A DNA stretch of 56,860 nucleotides from Emmonsiellopsis sp. PD_33 (taxonomy: Eukaryota > Ascomycota > Eurotiomycetes > Onygenales > Ajellomycetaceae), in assembly GCA_032988165.1 (NCBI GenBank), contig JANTQF010000225.1:1-56860 (forward strand), given 5' to 3'. The notes under the pieces are model-generated. The model was not told the origin of the DNA and searched no databases. It worked only from the letters and a program-made list of their open reading frames with translations. Position numbers and translations under genes: made by a program. This document shows positions 48,170 to 56,860 of the stretch, one piece after another; the stretch's first letter is position 1, and each line of letters opens with the position of its first letter.

Positions 48170-48765
48170 ATGTTATTCGGGATATGGCACGGTCGTTACC
48201 GATGGATGCTTTCCTTACTGGATGCAGGTGTGTCAGTTAGAGATTTGGAGTCACGTAAAATGGACGCTAACAGAATCCAGTCATTCGAACTGATTGAGGT
48301 CCTGGAAAGGAAGTTTCCGACACCTGTTAGACCAATACTAGTAGAGCCTGATGGTTCGCAATACCTCTCGGTAGTGGAGCAGTTAGCTCTGCGTTACTGT
48401 CAGCCGTGTCGAGGGTTCAGAGGGGGATATCCATTACTGCACTCATACTCGCACTCATTTGTGCTTCGATACGAGCCTCTATCCGGCGGTTCATGAGCAC
48501 CTTTCTTCGTGGCGTTGATTCTCCTAAGTACGGACTCAGCGTACCCACCAAACTTGAGGCCGACCGTTCTGCTTCGCAAAAGCAACTCGTATCCAAGATC
48601 GTCAAGCCCTCTAGCCCGGCGGATATAAAGAACCCGCATATACCTGAGTCGATATTCTTCAGATTAATCCATATCGAGAATAGCGCTTCAACCGCGTGGG
48701 ATAGGGAAGGGGGGGGAGTGCTGGAGCCCTATTATCATCTTAAAGCTGGAAGGGGTTTACAATGA
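48170..48765 (+). CDS. Possible two-exon gene for a small membrane protein
   Basis: Exon 1 is 48170-48370 and exon 2 is 48421-48765, joined in phase 0 across a 50-nt GTAGTG...TTCAG intron. The product is about 181 aa. The joined exon 2 opens with the hydrophobic stretch I-S-I-T-A-L-I-L-A-L-I-C-A, a possible membrane segment. The start is uncertain: an alternative first exon at 48160-48227 begins M-V-V-D-V-I-R-D-M-A-R-S and could splice at 48273 into the same frame. No family is recognised. It follows the broken gene at 47233 by less than 100 bp and may be equally decayed. Confidence 0.3.
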
Positions 48766-49757
48766 ATTTCACAATCCAAGTGCTCGGGATATATGATAAG
48801 CAACCATTATCCAAACTGCTATAATATTGCAGTGCAAGGTAGAAGCGCCTCATCTCTCTATGTATTTGAACGTCCTGTCGTTATTGACGTTAGCAGAGAG
48901 GCTGAAAGGGAGTTAAAAGCGAGGGGGTCAGAAATGAAGCGTTTAACTGATTGTTTTTTACCTCAATCACTAGATGAGCCAAGGTGGGGGTTCGATATAA
49001 CAAACAACTTGAATGTATTATTGCCAAGTGGCAAAAGTGAGAAGCAAATCCGGTTTTTTTTTTGTTCAAGCGCAACCTTGCATCATTAACTTATTTAAAA
49101 CACAAATAAGATAATAATAGTTGACCTATGTAGTATTTTCCGGATCAAAGAAGTACTTTTAAGAGGAGAAGAGCCTCAAGATACAAAATAATAGGACAGA
49201 CAGGGCGAGAGGGGTAGCGAGGATCAAACAACATCTGGAGATGTACTAAGTAGGCAAGCTGCGGGCAAGTCGTCGCAACCAATTATCGGGGATTTTTCCT
49301 CTGCACACAATGGTCACCATAATTAAGCTCTTATGGTATCTTTCGCTGTCAATCTTTGCCGTGCTGATTTGTGGTAGAGTTGGGGGGAAGCCACGTTCTT
49401 TCCAATCCCATTAATGATACTAGTAGTATTGAAGAGAATATTAAAGGACATACCAGCAGAAAAGTGGTCATTTTGCAAGTAGAGAATTCGTCCTCTGTTT
49501 GCCGCGGTGAAGGAGGTTGGCAGAGGACGACGGACGTTGAGCGAGAAGAAGATCGAACCAATGGGAGCCTTGGGAGGAGAATGAGGCGCAAATAAACTTC
49601 CGGGAGCCAAAAGCTTATTTTGAGCCTCAGTTGATCACGTGGTCAATCCGGCGCCACTTCCTGCATCGACATCATCGCCATCGACCTCTCGACATGTAAT
49701 CAACACGGTACTCATCAACTGTCATCTGCATCAATATTCACCCGCTGCATATTCGAT
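48766..49757. other. Intergenic region upstream of ess2
   Basis: No gene seen. It contains the promoter of ess2 in its last part. The 98-codon frame at 48793-49089 has no features. Confidence 0.5.
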
Positions 49758-49765
49758 TATAAATA
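49758..49765 (+). promoter_or_regulatory. Candidate TATA box of ess2
   Basis: TATAAATA lies 89 bp upstream of the ATG at 49847. A six-codon upstream reading frame (ATG at 49771, stop ending 49791) lies between, and would be outside the mRNA if transcription starts about 30 bp after this box. Confidence 0.4.
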
Positions 49766-49846
49766 CTGAAATGAATACCTTACCCTACTGAACGACCATC
49801 TTATCTCTTCCCTCAGCCGCATTCCGGCTCGATCCCAACCGCCATC

Positions 49847-51343
49847 ATGTCCCCCCCTACATCCACCACCTCCTCTCCGGGGCCACCTATCCCCTCACAA
49901 TCTCTCATTAAACGGTCCTCCTCTTCGGATGCTCTTTCCATGCCCCCGCCACCCCCAAAGCGGATAAAACGACCTGCAAAAGTCCTCGACGAAGATGAAT
50001 ATACCGACGCCCTCTCCCATATCATTGCCCGGGACTTTTTCCCTGGCTTGCTCGAGACCCAGTCGCAGAAGGAATATCTCGATGCGCTCGAGTCGCGCGA
50101 CAAGGACTGGATCAGGAGGGCAGGGAGGAATCTAGAGGCTGCTTTGACACCGGGGCGACGGGAGGGAGGGAGGACGCCTGCGGCTCGCACCAGGTTTAGT
50201 CGGAGCGGTAGCGCCACGCCCATGCCTTCGAAGCCCGGGGAAACGCCCAAGGGATGGGGTGGAGATACACCCATGTCGATGATATCGTCTACATCGACGT
50301 CATATTCACAGATCACTAAAGATTCGGTCGACGTTGCCAACATGAGCCTTTCGTCGTTCCAAGCAAAATATACCAGCGAGGACAACGAGTCATTCAATAA
50401 GGTGCTTGATAAACAGAATATCAAGAAGCGAGAGAAATATGCATGGATGTGGAGCGGCAATAAAATCCCAACACCCAGACAGATCGCATATAGAAAGAGA
50501 GAACAAGCCCGCATCGCCGCCACCGGAGAACAAAATAAAGAAATGCAACTCATAACAACAGACTCCGACGCCCGCCCCGCAAAACCAGACTCCTGGAAAT
50601 CCAAACCCGAAAATCCCCTCATGTTCATCCCCTCCTCCATCGAAGATTCTCTCGAAACAGTCACGCAGAAAGCAGAATCCACCTCCCGCGCCGGCCCTAA
50701 ACAAGTCATCTACAGCAACACCCGTGTCCAACCTTCCCACAACCCCACAGACTCCGAACAATCCGTCCCCCCCTCCCCCTCCCTCTCCGCCATTCGCGAT
50801 GCAATCGCCGGCCGCCCCCGCCCCACCGACTCCGAACCAGGCTACACAGGCGGCGAAACACCCCGCGTAAACGGGTACGCTTTCGTCGATGAGGACGAAC
50901 CCGAACCGGACGAGGAATCCGCCTACCACCTCTCCCTCCTCGCCAGCAGCACCCAGACAACCGGCGACGGCACACCAAACCCCTTCACGATCCGCGAAAA
51001 CCGCAAGCGCGAACTTCTCCACCACCGCATGGTCGAGCGCGTGGCGAAGGGGAAGCGCGCCGAGCGTGTCTCGAAGGATATCAAGACGCCTGTGCCCAAG
51101 TTCCCGAGCAGCCCGATGATTGCATTTGGGAGGACGCCGGGTGCGGGCGGTAGGACGCCTGGTGGTTTAACCCCTGGTGGTGGAGGGTTAAGCAAGGCGT
51201 CGTTGACGCCTGCGGCGCAGCGGTTGTGGGCGAAGGTTGGCAGTACCCCTTCAAGGGGCATGGTGGGGGTGAGCTCGTCGTCCACCGGGCTGAAGAATAT
51301 GTGGACGCCTACGCCGGGGAGGACACCGAGGAAGGGAAAGTAG
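49847..51343 (+). CDS. ess2: ESS2/DGCR14 (Es2) family nuclear splicing-associated protein
   Basis: Single-exon ORF of 498 aa with the order of conserved segments of the Es2 family (human ESS2/DGCR14, fission yeast Bis1). At residues 47-69 is L-D-E-D-E-Y-T-D-A-L-S-x-I-I-x-R-D-F-F-P. At 166-189 is M-S-L-S-S-F-Q-A-K-Y-T-S-E-D-N-E-S-F, and at 255-262 the short E-N-P-L-M-F-I-P motif. W-M-W-S-G-N-K follows the second block near 200. A basic K-R-I-K-R-P run near 38-43 may be a nuclear signal. The C-terminal fifth is a chain of TPG/GRTP units, candidate proline-directed phosphorylation sites. The family associates with spliceosomal C complexes in animals; a role in splicing here is inferred. The ATG has a good context (GCCATCATGT). 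It is convergent with mid1. Confidence 0.92.
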   Translation: MSPPTSTTSSPGPPIPSQSLIKRSSSSDALSMPPPPPKRIKRPAKVLDEDEYTDALSHIIARDFFPGLLETQSQKEYLDALESRDKDWIRRAGRNLEAALTPGRREGGRTPAARTRFSRSGSATPMPSKPGETPKGWGGDTPMSMISSTSTSYSQITKDSVDVANMSLSSFQAKYTSEDNESFNKVLDKQNIKKREKYAWMWSGNKIPTPRQIAYRKREQARIAATGEQNKEMQLITTDSDARPAKPDSWKSKPENPLMFIPSSIEDSLETVTQKAESTSRAGPKQVIYSNTRVQPSHNPTDSEQSVPPSPSLSAIRDAIAGRPRPTDSEPGYTGGETPRVNGYAFVDEDEPEPDEESAYHLSLLASSTQTTGDGTPNPFTIRENRKRELLHHRMVERVAKGKRAERVSKDIKTPVPKFPSSPMIAFGRTPGAGGRTPGGLTPGGGGLSKASLTPAAQRLWAKVGSTPSRGMVGVSSSSTGLKNMWTPTPGRTPRKGK

Positions 51344-52339
51344 ACTGAGATGACTGTTGGCTATATGGGGCTGGGGCGCGGTTTATAGAGCGCGTTTTGG
51401 CATTTTGGTTTTGTTATATTATATGTTTTTATGTCGTTTAGCGGTTATGACTGAATACGAATATGGGATTGGGGGGGTTATATATTAATTGAATACGGAC
51501 GCGGGAGGGGTGGGTGATAGAGTGGATGAATTACTAGGAATAATTGAATGAAAAAGGGGGGATACATAACATGTTTTTAGATAAATATCTTGGAGGTTCC
51601 CAAGCAATCATTTTATCAAAGTTCAATATTGCAGTTCCACATTGACTCAAGATTTCTGAATACTCCAGTTTAGATTTCCCTCCTTTTTACTCTCTCGCGC
51701 CGGGATCGAAGCGTGTTTGTTGGGAATCTAACGTAGATTTCGTGTGTACATGTATCCTCCAGTAATCAAATAGCAAATATCTATCTAGTAAACACATAAG
51801 TTATAAAACGGTAGCTAACTAGCCATTGGAGGAATATCATGCCGCAACGCGCATGTCAAGCCCACTCACTCCTCAGTTTTATTTAAAGGTTATCTATAGG
51901 GGCTGTCCAGCTGGTGGATGGATACGCAGGAAGGTAGGTAGGTGGTGGATGAGGGAGGGTAGATCTAATAAAATGCATCTTGAGAGACATTTTTTGTAAG
52001 CCTAATCAATTTAATGATGAAATAAAATCTTCAATAGCAAGAGTAAATACACATCATGATATGTATGTAAAAGGTCTTAACTCCAACAGGAAGAGGGGAC
52101 AAAGAGGATATCTCATATCAACATGAAAGGTTATAAAGCAAATAGTGAACCAGCATGGAAAGAAAGGGGAGCAGCATGGCAATATTATTTATTATCCATA
52201 GTGCTTTGCAAAACAATGAATGGACTCCATCCAATCAATACTTTGTCTTTCCCTCCCTCTCTATTATAGAAGGGAGAAAAAAGGGGGATACAAAATAGCC
52301 ATACAAACCACACATCATCATCCACACAAGGAAGGAACT
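51344..52339. other. Convergent intergenic region between ess2 and mid1
   Basis: Holds the two 3' UTRs. AT-rich stretches around 51400-51600 and 52000-52200 probably include the poly(A) signals. No gene seen. Confidence 0.6.
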
Positions 52340-54293
52340 TCACAGCATCCAAAATACAGCCCAAAACCCTACAAGCACTGAAATAACAAAACCAACTCTC
52401 TCCCCGACCCTCCACGCCCCACCCTTAAAATATGCCGCACCAAGGTAACTACACGTAATATCCCCATTGGCACTCTTAGCCCCATACGACGCATTCAACC
52501 ACTTTCCCTCCGGACACGAGAACCCCAACGCGGCCGGGCAGCTTCGGACAAGATCATAGCACAGGTCCTGGCAGGGGAGCACCTCCTTGTAAGGCCCCGG
52601 TTTTATCTCCTCGTCGATGAGCGGGTTGCGGGATGAATTGGACAGTACGACTTGGCGATAAGTATGATCCTGGTCGATGGAGCTGCCGTTGATGAAGTCC
52701 TGCGCGGTATTGCGCGGTTGGAGGAAGTGGAGGTTTGAAGAGTAGTCTTCGCAGCGGGGGATGGTGACGGCGCATAGCCATTGTTTGTACGCGTCGGCGC
52801 AGGCGGAGCAGTTTGTCGCGAGGGAGTATTGGGATTTCGTGGGCGCGTTGCAGGCGATTTGCTCGAGGGAGCGGGTGAAGTTTTTATACAGGGATGCGGC
52901 GTGGGTGTCGTAGAGGTTGCTGAGGTCGGCGACTTTCATGGACGGGTGGGAGGGGACTGCGTAGGCGATTTCAGAGCAGAAGTCTAGATTGTAGAGGACG
53001 GCGCAGTTGTTGTCTGGGTTTTTGTTAGTTTATAGTGTGGTGGGAATTGGTTAGAGGGCATGCGTTACCTGATTTGGTGGTGAAATTCATAGATTTCCAG
53101 ACTTTCCCACCGCCGCCTACAACTCCACTACCAGACTGTGTGGAGTTTCCTTCCATTGCGAGGAAACCATAGTATGCCGAAGTGCGATTTAACCCCTTGA
53201 TATAGAACTGTTCTTTGGGTTTCTTGTCAGAGCCCCTATTCGTCATACTAACCTGAACATTACCGTCGTTTCCCCGTTTGCGGATTTGAGCATTCGCCTT
53301 AAGTCCGCAAAAGGACTTTTGTAGCCCAAGGATAGACGTATCATTCATATTATGAGCGAATATCGTAAACGGAGGTGGATCCAGGTTCATCCACTGGATG
53401 TACACATCGTCATCAGGATTTGCCTGAGTAAAATCCTCTGTCTGCAGCAAAGCGGCGTCGCTATCACCATCGACAAAAAAGAGATAGGGCACGCTGGTTT
53501 CGGTTTTATGGAACCGTTCATCAATCGACGCGGCAATCTCGTACTTGTACTTGCCAGAATACCGCGAATTGCTTGGTGCGGAAACGCCAATGTAAACGCT
53601 TCCTTGAGCACTGAGAATCGTGCTGGCGTATCCGCCATTAAATTCCACGACAGTCACATCATTGCTGTTGGTATCGGGACCTGGCCGCTGGACCGATTCC
53701 GATTGCGAAACATATAGCTTTAACTGCGGTGGTCCTGCATCCCTTGCTTCCTGCGTCGCATTTAGTGAAGGCTGAGCGCATGTGTTTGCGGTTATGTAGA
53801 CAGTCGTCGCCCGCTTTGCTAGTGTATTATCATCCCGTTTCTGCACCCCCATTTCATCTCTAAAGCCATCTGAAACATCAATTCCACCGCCTGGCGGCAG
53901 CCCAGGGGTTGGATCAGACTTTGGACCAGCCAAAGCATCTTCAGGAAACATAAAATGATGCGTCTCTCCCAGATCTAGGTCTCCCGTCTCAGGGGCATTG
54001 TTCGCAAATGCGACCACGCCATCCGGCGCCCTTCGCTCGATATTACTAGTTCCATCAAGGAGGTTCGAGTCGAAATCGGGGGTTAAGTTGGCGTCCGGGG
54101 TACCCAGGTTGGGAGGAACGTCGAGGTCGAACGAGACGGGATGGTTATGGTCTGCGTGTATTATCGAGTCGACATCGATCGCGTATGCGAGGCTGGGGCT
54201 GGAAAGGATAAGATAGAGGGCGATGAGGAAGAGGGTGGCTGCGAGGGACGCAGCGAAGCGGGATTGAAGGGGGGATAGTTTTGGGCACGGCAT
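52340..54293 (-). CDS. mid1: Mid1 subunit of the stretch-activated calcium channel
   Basis: Exon 1 is 54293-53069, the intron 53068-53014 (55 nt, GTAACG...CCCAG with ACTAAC before the acceptor), exon 2 is 53013-52340. The product is 632 aa, normal for fungal Mid1. Residues 15-38 form a hydrophobic signal segment with cleavage likely after A-Y-A. Exon 1 encodes the long extracellular region with many N-glycosylation sites (for example N-L-T, N-D-T, N-R-T, N-F-T). Exon 2 encodes the Cys-rich C-terminal domain (D-N-N-C-A-V-L-Y-N-L-D-F-C-S-E-I-A-Y, then C-S-A-C-A-D and L-P-C-Q-D-L-C-Y-D-L-V) and a hydrophobic end (V-G-F-V-I-S-V-L-V-G-F-W). Mid1 partners the Cch1 channel pore at the plasma membrane for calcium uptake under stress, cell-wall damage and mating. 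Divergent from kin17. Confidence 0.93.
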
Positions 54294-54840
54294 GGTGGCT
54301 GGTATTCTAGCAGCGGGTTCGATAAGTGACCGTACGGGCCCGAGGGCCTTGAATTAGAGCCGAGGCGACCACGGATGCAAAAGTATATTGGCCGTGTACG
54401 TTGTTGTAGCCAGATCAAGCAAATTTGAAACTCGGGGTCAGCTGTAAATAACGAGAGGTTCAGCCGTTAAGCCTCCGTCCGAAGCCTTGGGAAACGGCGC
54501 ATCGAATCATCAGGGGAGAACGAGGGATCAATAAAACAAACAAAAACGATAGGACTGAATTATTACAGCGTCATCATTTCGTCAACAAGAAGATAGCAGA
54601 GTCTACTGATCTCAACTCCTGCTGCTTGTCGAGTTCTCAGGGATGTTGGAAGCTGAAATATCGATATCATGTGACCAGAGGCTGCGCCGGGCGGATAAAA
54701 ATAGATCCGTTATCAGCGATGACTAAGCCTGCGCCACCGCTTATCGACGTCGGACTTCAAGAAAGAGCCGATTTGATATACAAACTTCATCTCACCCAAC
54801 TCTCAACTCTCGACGCCTAACTCACTACACCTCGCCCATC
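54294..54840. promoter_or_regulatory. Divergent promoter region of mid1 and kin17
   Basis: 547 bp between two start codons facing away from each other, so both promoters must lie here. The kin17 side ends in a C/T/A-rich leader (54785-54840) typical of fungal transcription starts. No individual factor site is claimed. Confidence 0.6.
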
Positions 54841-55932
54841 ATGCCGCGCGCCGAAGTGGGCAGCACCAAATACCTCAGCAACAAGCTGAAATCCAAAGGC
54901 CTCCAGCGGCTCCGCTGGTACTGCCAAGTCTGCGAGCGCCAAATGCGCGACGAGAACGGCTTCAAATGCCACACCCAGTCCGAATCGCACGTGCGCCAAA
55001 TGCTCCTCGTCGGCGAAGACCCGCGCAAATACATCAACCAATACTCCAACGACTTCATCTCCGACTTCCTCAAACTACTGCGCACCGCCCACGGCGAGAA
55101 ACAGGTCAACATCAACCACTTCTACCAAGAGTACATCGCCAACAAGGAACATGTGCACATGAACGCGACCAAGTGGCCGAGTCTGACGGAGTTTGCGAAG
55201 CATTTGGGCCGCGAGGGGATTTGTAGGGTCGAGGAGACGGAGAAGGGCATTTTTGTCTCGTGGATTGATAATAGTCCCGAGGCGTTGAGGAGGCAGGATG
55301 CGATTCGGAAGAAGGAGAGGCAGGATCGCGGCGATGAGGAGAGGGAGCGGAAGATGATTGAGGATCAGGTGCGGAGGGCGCAGAGGGATAGGGAGGCTAT
55401 TGGGAAGGGTGTAGCGGGTACGGAGGAGGATGAGGCGGCGGCGAAGGAGCTGCAGCGGGTCGAGGGGGAGAAGATTAAGTTGAATTTTGGCCCGTCGAAG
55501 ACGGCTACGTCGGCAGCAGGTAATAGCAAATCCGCGTCTCCTGCACTCACACCGGTAGCAGACAGCCGACAACCCACCCTCTCACCACAACCACAAGACT
55601 CATCCTCCGAATCAACAACTCCCGCCCCAACGACCCCCGCCTCCTCCACAGTAACAGCAGCACCAGCACCAGCACCGGCTCCAACAGCAACAACAAAACA
55701 ACCCCTAAAACTCGGCCTTTCGGCCTCCTCAAAGCCCAAAAACGTCTTCGCGGCCGCCTCCAAAAAGAACGCGCTATCTGGCAGCACGAAGAAGAAAATA
55801 GAAGCGCCTCCCAAACCGCTCAGCGCGGCCGAACGCATTATGAAGGAGGAGATGGAGCGGAAGAGAGTTAGAGGGGAGAGGTCACAGGGATATAATCCGG
55901 GGCTTAATGTTAAGAGGCAGAAGATTTCATGA
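54841..55932 (+). CDS. kin17: KIN17 family zinc-finger nucleic-acid-binding protein
   Basis: Single-exon ORF of 363 aa. The first 26 residues (M-P-R-A-E-V-G-S-T-K-Y-L-S-N-K-L-K-S-K-G-L...) and the C28-x2-C31-x12-H44-x5-H50 zinc finger match the family start exactly in order and spacing. Residues about 51-150 form the KIN17 winged-helix domain (F-I-S-D-F-L-K-L-L-R-T-A-H-G, then H-M-N-A-T-K-W-P-S-L-T-E-F and G-I-F-V-S-W-I-D). A highly charged helix follows (about 152-190), then a Ser/Ala/Pro/Thr-rich linker, then a basic C terminus ending V-K-R-Q-K-I-S. The C-terminal SH3-like/KOW tail of animal KIN17 is absent, as in other fungi. The family binds DNA and RNA and is linked to DNA replication/repair and to splicing complexes in the nucleus. 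The start has a good context (CCCATCATGC). Confidence 0.93.
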   Translation: MPRAEVGSTKYLSNKLKSKGLQRLRWYCQVCERQMRDENGFKCHTQSESHVRQMLLVGEDPRKYINQYSNDFISDFLKLLRTAHGEKQVNINHFYQEYIANKEHVHMNATKWPSLTEFAKHLGREGICRVEETEKGIFVSWIDNSPEALRRQDAIRKKERQDRGDEERERKMIEDQVRRAQRDREAIGKGVAGTEEDEAAAKELQRVEGEKIKLNFGPSKTATSAAGNSKSASPALTPVADSRQPTLSPQPQDSSSESTTPAPTTPASSTVTAAPAPAPAPTATTKQPLKLGLSASSKPKNVFAAASKKNALSGSTKKKIEAPPKPLSAAERIMKEEMERKRVRGERSQGYNPGLNVKRQKIS

Positions 55933-56639
55933 TGGGTTCTTTTCTTTTCTACCTTGCTCTACCTTAGGGAGGTCCGTTGGGGTTGGGGGAGGGTGTATTT
56001 TTATATTTATGATGGCTGGGCGGGTATATTTTGCTGTGTACTCGGGGGGGCGGGGGCGTTTGGGATTGAGATTCAGTTATTCATTTCCTTGATTTTGCTT
56101 GGAAATGATAATAGATGTTATGTGTTTTTTTTGAGAAGCAAATAGGAATAGAAATGATACCTTTTTTCTTTTCTTTTTTTTTATATATCGAATATTGCTA
56201 GCTCGCTGGCTTTATCTACTTTGTATATTTTAAATACCTCGAAGTTAGCTGGGTGCGAATGGTGAATGAACCAACAAAATCAAAATAGCCAAAAGACAAA
56301 ACAAACTACGCGGTCACGAGGAAACTCTTCAAGAAGCCGTAAGGGGGATAGATGGATGGATGGATCACTTAGCTAGGAACACTGAGAAAAGGGTAGATGA
56401 ATAGACGACTTGAATGATACAGAGCAGAAAGAAGCAAGTTTTTAAAAAATCAAAATCATACCAAATTAAACCAAGCAGAGAGGAAAAAACCACTAAAAAT
56501 GGAATGAAACTGAGTATTCACAACTAAGAATGGTAATAACAGTAAGAAATAAATAAATACCCAAAAAAATCAACACATTACTCTAACCTCGTTCTGTACT
56601 TTATCCCTGCCTCTTTTCCATCTCATCTGTATCTTCCAA
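55933..56639. other. Downstream region of kin17
   Basis: 3' UTR of kin17 and gene-free DNA with GATG units at about 56348-56365. No gene seen. Confidence 0.6.
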
Positions 56640-56860
56640 AAAAAAAAAAAAAGGGGGGGGGGGGGGGGGGGGGCTAAGAAAAAAACCCCCAAAAAAAAAC
56701 ATTTTAAAATTTCTTCCAAAAAACAAAAAAACAAAAAAAACAACCCCAAAAACCCCAAAATCCCAAAAAAACCCCCCGCCCCCACACCTCCCCCTCCCGC
56801 CCACGGCACACTCCCCCCCAAAAAACCAAAAAACAAAATACAAGGGACCCAAATAGGCCG
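56640..56860. other. Homopolymer-ridden terminal stretch, probably unreliable sequence
   Basis: It starts with 14-15 A followed by more than 20 G, then nearly every position lies in a run of A or C, with G rare. This is unlike the rest of the window, and the two overlapping open frames here are Gly/Phe-rich artefacts. It looks like low-quality read ends at a contig edge. It is not a telomere, as no TTAGGG-type repeat is present. Confidence 0.6.

Noticed and set aside
49813..50709. 298-codon open frame on the minus strand
   Set aside because: It is antisense to ess2, whose plus-strand frame has conserved family motifs; the minus frame has none.
56640..56860. Telomeric end
   Set aside because: C- and A-rich runs are present, but no regular TTAGGG/CCCTAA repeat; artefact is more likely.
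1..56860. tRNA and rRNA genes
   Set aside because: No stretch with a complete cloverleaf or intact A and B boxes was noticed. The only B-box-like segments are the decayed modules inside the hAT copies.

Overview
The window is nuclear DNA of a filamentous ascomycete. The genes have short introns (50-75 nt) with GT...AG ends, and the confident proteins (a Mid1 calcium-channel subunit, KIN17, ESS2/DGCR14, a CBM9-like secreted protein, a CRIB-domain protein) are typical of Pezizomycotina. The sharp alternation between GC-balanced gene DNA and a 25 kb AT-rich, CpG-free island suggests Eurotiomycetes, probably Onygenales (a Blastomyces-like genome). That placement is an inference.

Layout. (1) 1-7.9 kb: a CRIB-domain (Cdc42/Rac effector-like) gene on the minus strand, with long gene-free flanks rich in microsatellites. 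A 395-bp Tourist/PIF-like MITE lies at 6848-7242. (2) About 7.9-33.6 kb: an AT-rich island in which I noticed no CpG, consistent with RIP-like mutation of repeats. It holds a decayed Helitron Rep/helicase (about 8.99-13.19 kb) and two full-length (about 9.0 kb) copies of one hAT transposon. One copy is inserted in opposite orientation inside the other, each with a perfect 8-bp target duplication. A 518-bp hAT-type MITE lies at 31878-32395. (3) 33.6-49.8 kb: a gene-poor stretch with a 168-bp MITE carrying a perfect 35-bp inverted repeat, a secreted CBM9-like gene at 41637-42332, a broken hypothetical gene near 47.2-48.1 kb and a possible small two-exon gene at 48.2-48.8 kb. (4) 49.8-55.9 kb: a compact housekeeping cluster of ess2 (+), mid1 (-, convergent with ess2) and kin17 (+, divergent from mid1). 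(5) From 56.64 kb the sequence becomes homopolymer-ridden and is probably unreliable.

The most interesting observation is in the hAT family. Besides a recognisable RNase H-like hAT transposase with a C-terminal dimerisation region, each copy carries two further decayed reading frames. One, read through an intron, shows a histone H3-like fold: the H3 signature around PF-x-x-LVREI, a second helix, and a D-x-x-LA third-helix motif. A hAT element carrying an H3-like histone-fold accessory gene, a second accessory protein, an 87-bp minisatellite and hairpin/poly(A) modules is the best candidate here for something undescribed.

All positions and homology calls come from reading the sequence. No database search was run, and the decayed elements carry many stop codons, so their gene limits are approximate.
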